Source of the DNA: Ardenticatenales bacterium
GTDB taxonomy: Bacteria; Chloroflexota; Anaerolineae; Ardenticatenales; Ardenticatenaceae
DNA length: 64,000 bases
Direction of reading: 5' to 3'
Assembly (NCBI GenBank): GCA_020634795.1
Contig: JACKAZ010000001.1
Span: 310,001-374,000 of the forward strand
This document shows positions 23,858 to 31,056 of the stretch, piece by piece. Every line of letters starts with the position of its first letter. Position 1 is the first letter of the stretch. Position numbers and translations under genes: made by a program. Below the pieces are notes generated by a model that did not search any database, was not told the DNA's origin, and was given only the letters and a program-made list of their open reading frames with translations.

Positions 23858-25600
23858 CGCGCCGCTCGCCGTGGCCTTGTCGATGATCAGTAGCAAGGCG
23901 ACGCCGAGCAAACCCAATGCCGACAGCCATTGCCCCACCACGCGCACCGGCGTATTTTCGAAGCGCACCAGCAGCCGGTAGTGGCCCGCAGGGGCCTCGA
24001 CCTGAATATGGCAGCTTCGTTCCGCTTGGATAATCGGTAGCTCCTCGATGATCGCATCGCTGTCGAGCGCGAGCTGATAGACATGCCAGCCTGGGAAATC
24101 GGTGATCAGCCAGCCGACCCGTTGGGCATCGGGCAGTTGCACCTCGGTAATCTCCTGTGTGGTCCGCTGCTGCGCGTTGCCCGCCCACGCCCCCTCCGCC
24201 AGCAAGCCGTAGTCGAAACGTGAGGTGACGTCCTCGCCCTGCACCCACAGCTCCGCCAGCGGCGACCACGTGGGGATATCGGCCAGCGCCACACAGGCGC
24301 TCTGCCCCGTCAGCTCGCCCGCACTCTGCTGAAAGCGCATCAGCCCCGCGATGCCGACCGGTCCCTCGGCGGGCGCGATTCGTTCGACCCGCAGGTAGCC
24401 CCACGAGCCGATCAGCATCAGCGCCGCGAAAAGCAGCGCCCAGCGGGGGCGGAGCCGCCATGCGCTCAGCCCCGCCAACGGCGCAAGGGCGACCGAGGAG
24501 AGAATCAGGAAGCGCCACGGAAACTGCATCGGCTTCAGGATCAGTTGGCCGAAGGGCGAATCCCAGAGCCAGCGGCTGGCCGGAACCATCAGGAAGAGCG
24601 CCACGGCCAGTAGGGCTGTGAAGAAGATGCGGCCATGGCGCACTCTCGGCTCTCTGATCAGTCGCATCCAGCCGACCGTCGCCAGCAGCAGGGGAACGAT
24701 CCCCAGTTGGAATGGGAATCGATCATTGACCACGCCTGCTTCGCTCGTGCCGAAATCCCACAGGGGCGACAGCAGTTGCCACGGCGCGATGAAATGCTGA
24801 CTGTAGTTGAAATAGCCCGCAAACCACTGCTCTTGGTTGACATAACCACTCTCCGCCAACCAGGGCAGCACGAAGATGGCGGCGGCCACCACGCCGAGCA
24901 AAGCGGTCGCCGCCGCAGCGAGGGTGCGCGTCAGCAGCGACCGCCACTCGCCGAGCGCGCGTAGCAGCCAGAGCAACGTCCACGGGATGAGAAGCAGCGT
25001 GGCTTGCATGGCAAGGCCCGGGTGGGCCAAGAAGAAGCCGCCGTAGGCCAGCGCGGTCAGCGCGATCGTGCGGGGACGAGGCGCGGTAGCGACGGCGTAG
25101 AAGCCCCAGAGCACCAATGGGAAAAAGACGAAGGCCCACGCTTCGGCCATCGCCGCTCGCACGTAGAGCACGGCCAAGTGATAGGGCAACGCCATGTAAA
25201 CCACGGCCGCCACAAGGCCCGCGCCACGCCCCGCAAGGCGTTTCACAAAGCCGTACATGGCCAAGCCGCTGAGCGGCATCGTCAGCGCAAAGCTGGCTTT
25301 CGTGGCCGAGACAAGGTCAAAGCCGAGCGAATGCCACGCTTGGCCGACGAAGGCCGACAGTGGGCCGTAGACATTGAAGAAAGGATAACCGTAACCGAAG
25401 GCGAAATCCGGGGACCAGCGCGGCCACCAGATCCCATCGGCGATTGATTTGGAGAACTCGAAGAGGAAGTAGACGGCGTGGCGGGCGTCGTGCGCCCCCC
25501 ACCAGTAGCCCGGCGCGGCCATCGGCGCCACCAGCAGCAGCCCGATCAACGCCACGATCCAGCCCAGCGGCCAACCGTCATCGGTGTGACGATCGCTCAT
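23798..25600 (-). CDS. Large membrane protein, PTPS-related/GT-C-like, 600 aa
   Basis: About ten to twelve hydrophobic helices fill residues 12-410, with a soluble C-terminal part (about 415-560) and a final membrane helix (565-590). GYWWGAHDARHAVYFLFEFS and FGYGYPFFNVYGPLS near the N-terminus, and LPYHLAVLYVRAAMAEAWAF, resemble the '6-pyruvoyl-tetrahydropterin synthase related' membrane family (PF10131), which is GT-C-like despite its name. The Asp in the first loop fits a metal- or sugar-lipid-binding acidic residue of GT-C enzymes. It overlaps the upstream gene by 4 bases (25597-25600), so they form an operon. The substrate is unknown; polyprenyl-linked sugar transfer at the outer membrane face is plausible. 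Confidence 0.75.
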   Translation of the reverse strand: MSDRHTDDGWPLGWIVALIGLLLVAPMAAPGYWWGAHDARHAVYFLFEFSKSIADGIWWPRWSPDFAFGYGYPFFNVYGPLSAFVGQAWHSLGFDLVSATKASFALTMPLSGLAMYGFVKRLAGRGAGLVAAVVYMALPYHLAVLYVRAAMAEAWAFVFFPLVLWGFYAVATAPRPRTIALTALAYGGFFLAHPGLAMQATLLLIPWTLLWLLRALGEWRSLLTRTLAAAATALLGVVAAAIFVLPWLAESGYVNQEQWFAGYFNYSQHFIAPWQLLSPLWDFGTSEAGVVNDRFPFQLGIVPLLLATVGWMRLIREPRVRHGRIFFTALLAVALFLMVPASRWLWDSPFGQLILKPMQFPWRFLILSSVALAPLAGLSAWRLRPRWALLFAALMLIGSWGYLRVERIAPAEGPVGIAGLMRFQQSAGELTGQSACVALADIPTWSPLAELWVQGEDVTSRFDYGLLAEGAWAGNAQQRTTQEITEVQLPDAQRVGWLITDFPGWHVYQLALDSDAIIEELPIIQAERSCHIQVEAPAGHYRLLVRFENTPVRVVGQWLSALGLLGVALLLIIDKATASGALRRRVIAERGVKQGHSVGE

Positions 25601-26844
25601 GGCAACTCGATCGTCAGGTTGTCGCCACCCGCCACGAGCGGCATCCGCTCGAGCGTCGTGGGGTCGTAGAGGCCGATGCGCAACGCCGTAGCGCCCTCGA
25701 CCGGCTCGATGTCGAAGCGCTGCGTCACGATCTGGCCGACACGCCAGCCAGAAAGGGGGAGCGCCAACCCGTCGACCAACGGCTGATCTTGCTGCGCCAC
25801 AATTTCGCCCGCCTCATCAAGCAGATGGACAAAAACCGTTTGATCGGTGGCAATCGGCCGCACGAGCTGCCACGTCGTCTCGACCGCCGTGCCCTGGTCG
25901 ATGCGCTGGACATCCAACAGCGCGACCTGCGCCTCGCCGAAGAGAGCGCTCGTCCCAGCGTGAGCGACGGGCGGCGCATCCCACCATTTTGGTTGCAGCG
26001 CGGGGTAAAGCGTCAGTGCGGCAAGGGCGACGAAGGCGACGACGACCGGCGACGCCCCAAAACGCGGGTCGAGGCGCGGCAACGCACCAGCGCCCAACAC
26101 AAGGCTCAGCGTCGCCAGCGCCATGCCGCCGCCCGCGCTGAACCAGAGCGCGACCCCCGCGCCCACTGCCGCGAGCAAGAGCAAGGTTCGAACTTTGGAG
26201 AAAAGGCGCGGAGGGCGCGGCGCGATCAGCAGCGCTGCGGCTGCTAGCACCAACGGGACGATGGGCAGCGCGGCGACCGGTGCCTCAGTCGCCGGAAGTC
26301 GCAGCAGCCACGCCGGTGCGGAAACGAGGTTGCCATCGGTGAGCAGCAGCAACCCCGCCACCAGCGGTGGCAGCGCGGCGAGGAAGCGGGTTCTTGCCCC
26401 GAAGGGCGCAATCAGCCCAAGGGCCATCGCCAGAAAGGCAAGCCCGAGCATCTGGTGGGGCCAGCCTTGAAGGTAGAGCACTGTCGCCGAGAGGGGGCTG
26501 GTCAACCAGAGCGCCGTCAGCCACCATGCGCTTTCGTCGCCCCACCAGCGTCCCGCAGCCCACGCCACCGCGCCACCCGTCAGCAGCAGCGCCAGCATCA
26601 GGAGCAGCTTGTAAACGATCTCGCTGCCCCCTAAAAGCCAGACGTAGAGCGTAGGCAGCGGCAGTTGCGTTGCGAGCGTGGGCGAAAGCGCGAGTGCCCC
26701 CACCTCGTTGGCGGGCAGCCCGCTGCGCAGCAGGGGGGCCAGCACGAGAAGCAGGAGGAGTGCTGGCAGCAGCCACGTCCGTCGCTCAAAGGGTTCGGCT
26801 GCCGCTATTGCTGTATCTGAATGGGCCATACGATCATCTGTCAT
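25597..26844 (-). CDS. Membrane protein with GT-C-like helices and C-terminal beta domain, 415 aa
   Basis: About nine hydrophobic helices lie in residues 22-295. The C-terminal 120 residues form a soluble domain: TDQTVFVHLLDEAGEIVAQQ, WRVGQIVTQRFDIEP and LRIGLYDPTTLERMPLV. The same domain pattern ends the two plus-strand GT-C genes (28882-31056 and 31053-33494), so these proteins share a module. It is coupled to the 600-aa membrane gene by a 4-base overlap. A charged catalytic loop typical of GT-C enzymes is not obvious, so it may be an accessory subunit. Function unknown. Confidence 0.68.
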   Translation of the reverse strand: MTDDRMAHSDTAIAAAEPFERRTWLLPALLLLLVLAPLLRSGLPANEVGALALSPTLATQLPLPTLYVWLLGGSEIVYKLLLMLALLLTGGAVAWAAGRWWGDESAWWLTALWLTSPLSATVLYLQGWPHQMLGLAFLAMALGLIAPFGARTRFLAALPPLVAGLLLLTDGNLVSAPAWLLRLPATEAPVAALPIVPLVLAAAALLIAPRPPRLFSKVRTLLLLAAVGAGVALWFSAGGGMALATLSLVLGAGALPRLDPRFGASPVVVAFVALAALTLYPALQPKWWDAPPVAHAGTSALFGEAQVALLDVQRIDQGTAVETTWQLVRPIATDQTVFVHLLDEAGEIVAQQDQPLVDGLALPLSGWRVGQIVTQRFDIEPVEGATALRIGLYDPTTLERMPLVAGGDNLTIELP

Positions 26845-26930
26845 GGATTCAGAGTGTACTTAGGTCGCGGGGAGCGCAAAAGGTGGTGGGTTAAAGTGCA
26901 AAGTGCAAGGTGCAATCGGGCATTTCGCCA

Positions 26931-26957
26931 ACAAAAAAAAAGGGCCTTTCGGCCCTT
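26931..26957 (-). terminator. Rho-independent terminator of tRNA-Asn
   Basis: On the minus strand AAGGGCC-GAAA-GGCCCTT is followed by a T-run of about nine (26940-26932). It begins 5 bases after the tRNA 3' end. This is the strongest terminator in the window. Confidence 0.9.
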
Positions 26958-26961
26958 CAAG

Positions 26962-27033
26962 CTCCACAGGCTGGACTCGAACCAGCAACCTACCGGTTAA
27001 CAGCCGGTTGCTCTGCCATTGAGCTACTGTGGA
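26962..27033 (-). tRNA. tRNA-Asn (GTT)
   Basis: A complete cloverleaf reads on the minus strand. The acceptor stem is TCCACAG/CTGTGGA with discriminator G. The D arm is GCTCAATGGCAGAGC. The anticodon stem ACCGG/CCGGT holds the loop CTGTTAA, giving anticodon GTT (Asn). The T arm is GCTGG-TTCGAGT-CCAGC. It is 72 nt long without an encoded CCA. A terminator follows directly. It stands alone, with no other tRNA in the window. Confidence 0.96.
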
Positions 27034-27086
27034 TGGCAACAACGAACGAAGATTATACTTGGGTTGAGGGTGCTGTCAAATACGGG

Positions 27087-27145
27087 AAGTTTTGTGAGTT
27101 CAAAGAGTTTTGTGAGTTTAATGAGTTTAATGAGTTTTGTGAGTT
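27087..27145. repeat. 9-bp GAGTTTAAT-like tandem array
   Basis: Degenerate nonamers (GAGTTCAAA, GAGTTTTGT, GAGTTTAAT twice, GAGTTTTGT, GAGTT) between tRNA-Asn and the stop codon of the glycosyltransferase gene. It is the reverse complement of the AACTCATCA array at 23452-23530. Confidence 0.8.
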
Positions 27146-28733
27146 ACTTCTTTGCCGTTTCCTTGGCTCCTACTTTGTAAATCAAGGTAGAAACTGGGTA
27201 ATTCTCTATCTCACTCTGTTTCTCGTTCGAACGCTCAAATCGTCCCCACGTTCTGCCGCTCGAACGCTGGGCGATGGCGCGCCGCTGCCAAAGCGCAACC
27301 CCCGCCACCCCGCCGAAGGCGGCAAGGTAGAGTGCCATGTAGGGCAGTGCGAACCATTGGCGTTGAACGATGGCGATGACGCAGGCCCCCAGTGCATACG
27401 CGGCGAGCAGCAATTCGCCGATGGTGTCCCATGTGACGGGCAAAGTGTAATCCCGCTGTTGCCACGTGCTGCGCTCCCCTTCCACCCGAAACTTGGGCGT
27501 GCGTCGAAACTCTCCGCCCCGCTTGCCAAACAGCCCTTCGATCACGGCGCGGCTGTTGTTGAGCGCGATCCCCGCGCCCAGCATGACCAGCCACGGCATG
27601 GCGCGATAATGGCGTAGGCCGCGCCGTGCGCCGTGCAAACGCAGTTGGGCCAAGGCATAGAGCAGCGGCGCGCTCAGCCCCGCCAAGCTCGTGCCACCGA
27701 GCAGCGCGGCCTGATCGGCGAGGGGCGCGGGCCAGCCCTGCCAGAGCAAGAGCGGCGTCAGCAGCAACAGCAGCACCATCAGCGGATGGACCATGTAGGC
27801 CGTCAGGTGGAGCGTGGCCTGCGCCTTTTGCCACCACGCGAGGGGCGAACGCCAGAGCGCCGCCAGCCGCAACCGCGCGACCTGCATCGACCCCTTGGCC
27901 CAGCGGTACTGTTGCCGCTTGAAGGCGGTCAGTTGCACCGGAATCTCGGCGGGTGCGACGATTGCCGGGTCGTAGCCCATCCGCCAGCCGCGCAACTGGG
28001 CACGGTAGGAAAGGTCCAAATCTTCGCACAAGCTATCGCCCCTCCAGCCGCCCGCCTGCTCGATACAGGCACGCCGCCAAATGCCCGCCGTCCCATTGAA
28101 GTTGAGCAGTAACCCCCCAGCGGCCCGTGCCCGTTGCTCCACCCCGAAGTGGCCGTCGAGCGCCAGCGCCTGGGCGGCGGTCAGCGGCGAATAATCACGG
28201 TTGAGGTGGCCCCAGCGCGTTTGCATCATGCCGATCTCCGCCGCTTCGTCGGCCAGCAGGTGGCGCATCGTCCGTTTGAGCCAATCGGTCGGCGGCACGA
28301 AGTCGGCATCGAAGATGGCAACGAAAGGGGCATCGCTTTGGCCAAGGCCGAATTGCAGCGCCCCCGCCTTGAAATCGCGGCGGTCGGGACGGCGCAGATG
28401 GACGATGTCGAAGCCACGTTTGCGCCAGCGCTGGACGCGGCACGCCACCAGCCGCACGGTTTCGTCGGTCGAATCGTCCAGCAGTTGGATCGACAGTCGC
28501 TCGGCGGGATAGTCCAGGGCGCAGATCGCGTCGATCAGCCGCGTGGCCACATACTTCTCATTGTAGATCGGCAGTTGCACCAGCACAGCGGGCCAGCGCT
28601 CTGGCGTGGGGGGGCGCGGCGAGGGGGGGCGGTGGCCCACCCGCCAAGCGAGCAGCGCAAGCAGCAGCGCGTTCAGGCTATAGCAAGAGAGCCAGAGTGC
28701 CACCACGAAATAAAGCAGTGCGACAACGATCAT
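27144..28733 (-). CDS. Membrane family 2 glycosyltransferase (cellulose-synthase-like), 529 aa
   Basis: An N-terminal helix (2-30), then a GT2 catalytic domain: VLVQLPIYNEKYVATRLIDA, LLDDSTDETV, DFKAGALQFGL, the D-x-D metal site FDADFVPP, FNGTAGIWRR, the acceptor motif CEDLDLSYR and the QQYRWAKG (Q-x-x-R-W) motif. Four or more membrane helices follow (about 315-345, 350-375, 395-415, 445-490). It would polymerise or transfer a UDP-sugar to a membrane acceptor, as in mannan, glucan or glycolipid synthesis. It is divergent from the GT-C gene at 28882, with about 148 bases of shared promoter region. No BcsB or PilZ partner is visible. Confidence 0.88.
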   Translation of the reverse strand: MIVVALLYFVVALWLSCYSLNALLLALLAWRVGHRPPSPRPPTPERWPAVLVQLPIYNEKYVATRLIDAICALDYPAERLSIQLLDDSTDETVRLVACRVQRWRKRGFDIVHLRRPDRRDFKAGALQFGLGQSDAPFVAIFDADFVPPTDWLKRTMRHLLADEAAEIGMMQTRWGHLNRDYSPLTAAQALALDGHFGVEQRARAAGGLLLNFNGTAGIWRRACIEQAGGWRGDSLCEDLDLSYRAQLRGWRMGYDPAIVAPAEIPVQLTAFKRQQYRWAKGSMQVARLRLAALWRSPLAWWQKAQATLHLTAYMVHPLMVLLLLLTPLLLWQGWPAPLADQAALLGGTSLAGLSAPLLYALAQLRLHGARRGLRHYRAMPWLVMLGAGIALNNSRAVIEGLFGKRGGEFRRTPKFRVEGERSTWQQRDYTLPVTWDTIGELLLAAYALGACVIAIVQRQWFALPYMALYLAAFGGVAGVALWQRRAIAQRSSGRTWGRFERSNEKQSEIENYPVSTLIYKVGAKETAKK

Positions 28734-28881
28734 CCATCTTCCTCAGCGGCGGTTGGGATTGGCAAAGTTTGCGATTATACCACAAAAGAGAAGATGCACG
28801 GCGATCCGTTGTGCGATTGCTCGTGGCTCGTGTTACAATCGAGGCTTGCAACGGACAGGAAGCAGCGGTCTACGAACGGGT

Positions 28882-31056
28882 ATGAAGCAAGAGAGCGGAG
28901 CAAATCGCGTGCCCCCACGCCCCTCAAGTACAGCCATTACGCTGGGGCTGGCCCTCTTCGCGATCTATTGGCTGACCATCAGTGGGGCCTTCCACTCGAT
29001 CGACGAACATGCCGTTTTCGCGGTTGCACGCAACATCGTTTATCATGGCCGTGTGGATCAAAGTGTTCTCTTCTGGGATGAGCCGTACGTCCATCAGGCC
29101 CTCTTTGGCCGAGAGGGTGCGCTCTATTCCAAATACGGCATTGGCCATTCGCTCTTACTTACCCTTCCGATCCTTTTGGGGCGGCTGATCCCCGGCGCAA
29201 CCTTAGGAACGGCCACCCCACTGCTGAACATGGTCGCCACTGCCGCCACCGGCGCCTTGCTCGTCAGCACGAGTCAGCGGCTGGGCTATCGCAGCCCCGT
29301 CGGGATCGCCCTTGGCCTTCTTTTTGGCCTCTCTACCTTTGCGTGGGTCTATGCCGACACCACCTTCGGGGAACCGATCGTCGGCTTTTTGACCCTCGCG
29401 GCCTTTGCCTTGCTGTGGGAAGCGCAAAAGCGGCGAAACGCCCTCTTGGCTGGCGCCTTGCTGGCCGTGGCGATGACCGTGCGCCCCACCTCGCTCTTGG
29501 CGGTGCCTTTCTTTGGGCTGGCGCTCTGGTTCGGCACGGCAAAGCCACGCCGTTGGCCCCTTTTGAGCGCTTTTGCTCTGCCCCTGATCCTCGCGGCCCT
29601 GGCCCTCGTCGGCTTCAATCTCTGGCGATTCGCAGACCCGCTCCAGTTCGGCTATTCGGAACGGTTCGACGGCTCGCTCGCGGCGGGGATCATCGGCTTT
29701 CTGTTCAGTTTGGATCGCTCCATTTTTCTCTTCGCGCCGCCCCTGCTCCTGCTGATCGGCTCCCTCCCCCGATTTGTCGCTCGTCACCGGCTTTGGGGGA
29801 TGGTGCTGACTGCTCTTGCCCTTGCCACCTTGCTGCTTTACAGCCTGTGGCCCGTTTTTTGGGGCGGTCCGGTCTGGGGGCCACGTTACCTGTTGCCGAT
29901 CTTGCCTTGTCTGATCCTGATGCTGGCCCCGGCGGTCGAAATCGCGCTTGCCAGCGCGGGCGGGCAGCGTCTGGCGCTCTGGCTCCTTGCGCTCGCTGGC
30001 ATCGCGATCCAACTGCTGGGCGTGCTGTGGAATTCGCTGCCGATGACGCAGGAATTCGGGCAGCGCTACCCCCTCTGGCTACTCCCACCCCGTGCGGCAT
30101 GGCTCGACGTGGCGTGGCAGCATCGCCCCAGCGGTGCGCTCCTTGCGTTGGCGCTGCTGGTCGCTGCCGTCATCGCGATCTATCGGCCCCGCCGCTGGCT
30201 CGGCCCCGCCCTGGGGGTGTCAGCGCTGGGCAGCGTGCTGCTGCTCTCGTGGCTGGGCCAAATCTCGCTCGGCTTCCAATGGCGCGATGTCGACGCTGCG
30301 GTGCAAGCCAAGCTGGCGAACGAAGGACAAACGGGGGATGCCCTCGTGCTCAATCCGGCCCCCTATCAGGCCCCGATTGCCCTCTTGTTCGGCTACCTCA
30401 ACCGCCCCGAGGCCGATGTGGCGCTCTATGGCATTTACCGACTACCGCCCGAAGCGCCCGATCGTCAATCCGCCGAATGGGCCTATCTGTTGCAGCAGCA
30501 CGATCGCCTTTGGCTCTACACCGACGGGGTGGCGCGGGGCGACCCGCAGAGTAGCGCGGAAAGCGCGCTGACCGCAGGGGCCGTGGCGGGGCCGACGGAG
30601 TGGCTGAGCGACAGCGAACGTCTCACGCTGTTCGAGGCGGTGCAGCCGCCCACCACCACCCCAACCCGCCCTGTGCTGCTCGGTGATCTGGTGCGTTTAA
30701 CGGCGTGGGCCATCGCCGAGGGCCATACCCCGCGCTCCACACAGATCTCCTTGACTTGGGAACCCGTGGCCCCCACCGTCGCGCCGCTGCACACCTTCGT
30801 CCAGTTGCTCGACGAATCGGGAGAGCTTGTGGCGGGATGGGACGCGATCCCTGGTGCGGGAACGAGGCCCACGGAGCGCTGGCAGGTGGGCGTGCCCTTT
30901 ACGGAGCGCCTCCTCCTCACTCCCACCGCCACCGCTGCGGGCAAGCTGACGATTATTGCGGGGCTGGTCGATCCGACGTCGGGGGAACGATTGCAAAGCC
31001 CGGACGGGGCCACATATGTCACGCTGGGTACGGTCGCGCTGGAGGCCAACGAATGA
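28882..31056 (+). CDS. GT-C (ArnT/PMT-like) membrane glycosyltransferase, 724 aa
   Basis: ATG 28882 (MKQESGANRVPP) is chosen; frames further upstream lack similarity to the family. At least ten helices lie in residues 15-480. The first outside loop has SIDEHAVFAVARNIVYHG, an acidic DE pair as in ArnT/PMT-type enzymes, which use polyprenyl-phosphate sugars. The soluble C-terminal part (about 480-724) includes the shared module (HTFVQLLDESGELVAGWDAI, RWQVGVPFTERLLL, IAGLVDPTSGERLQ). It overlaps the next gene by 4 bases (ATGA), so the two are translationally coupled. It probably glycosylates lipids or surface proteins on the outer face of the membrane. Confidence 0.78.
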   Translation: MKQESGANRVPPRPSSTAITLGLALFAIYWLTISGAFHSIDEHAVFAVARNIVYHGRVDQSVLFWDEPYVHQALFGREGALYSKYGIGHSLLLTLPILLGRLIPGATLGTATPLLNMVATAATGALLVSTSQRLGYRSPVGIALGLLFGLSTFAWVYADTTFGEPIVGFLTLAAFALLWEAQKRRNALLAGALLAVAMTVRPTSLLAVPFFGLALWFGTAKPRRWPLLSAFALPLILAALALVGFNLWRFADPLQFGYSERFDGSLAAGIIGFLFSLDRSIFLFAPPLLLLIGSLPRFVARHRLWGMVLTALALATLLLYSLWPVFWGGPVWGPRYLLPILPCLILMLAPAVEIALASAGGQRLALWLLALAGIAIQLLGVLWNSLPMTQEFGQRYPLWLLPPRAAWLDVAWQHRPSGALLALALLVAAVIAIYRPRRWLGPALGVSALGSVLLLSWLGQISLGFQWRDVDAAVQAKLANEGQTGDALVLNPAPYQAPIALLFGYLNRPEADVALYGIYRLPPEAPDRQSAEWAYLLQQHDRLWLYTDGVARGDPQSSAESALTAGAVAGPTEWLSDSERLTLFEAVQPPTTTPTRPVLLGDLVRLTAWAIAEGHTPRSTQISLTWEPVAPTVAPLHTFVQLLDESGELVAGWDAIPGAGTRPTERWQVGVPFTERLLLTPTATAAGKLTIIAGLVDPTSGERLQSPDGATYVTLGTVALEANE

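Noticed and set aside
28753..28881. N-terminal extension of the 724-aa glycosyltransferase
   Set aside because: 43 extra residues are Cys/Arg-rich with no family match and lie in the divergent promoter region.
30705..31052. Extension of the 813-aa glycosyltransferase frame into the preceding gene
   Set aside because: The ATGA overlap at 31053 gives a natural start; the extension is an out-of-frame shadow of the previous coding end.
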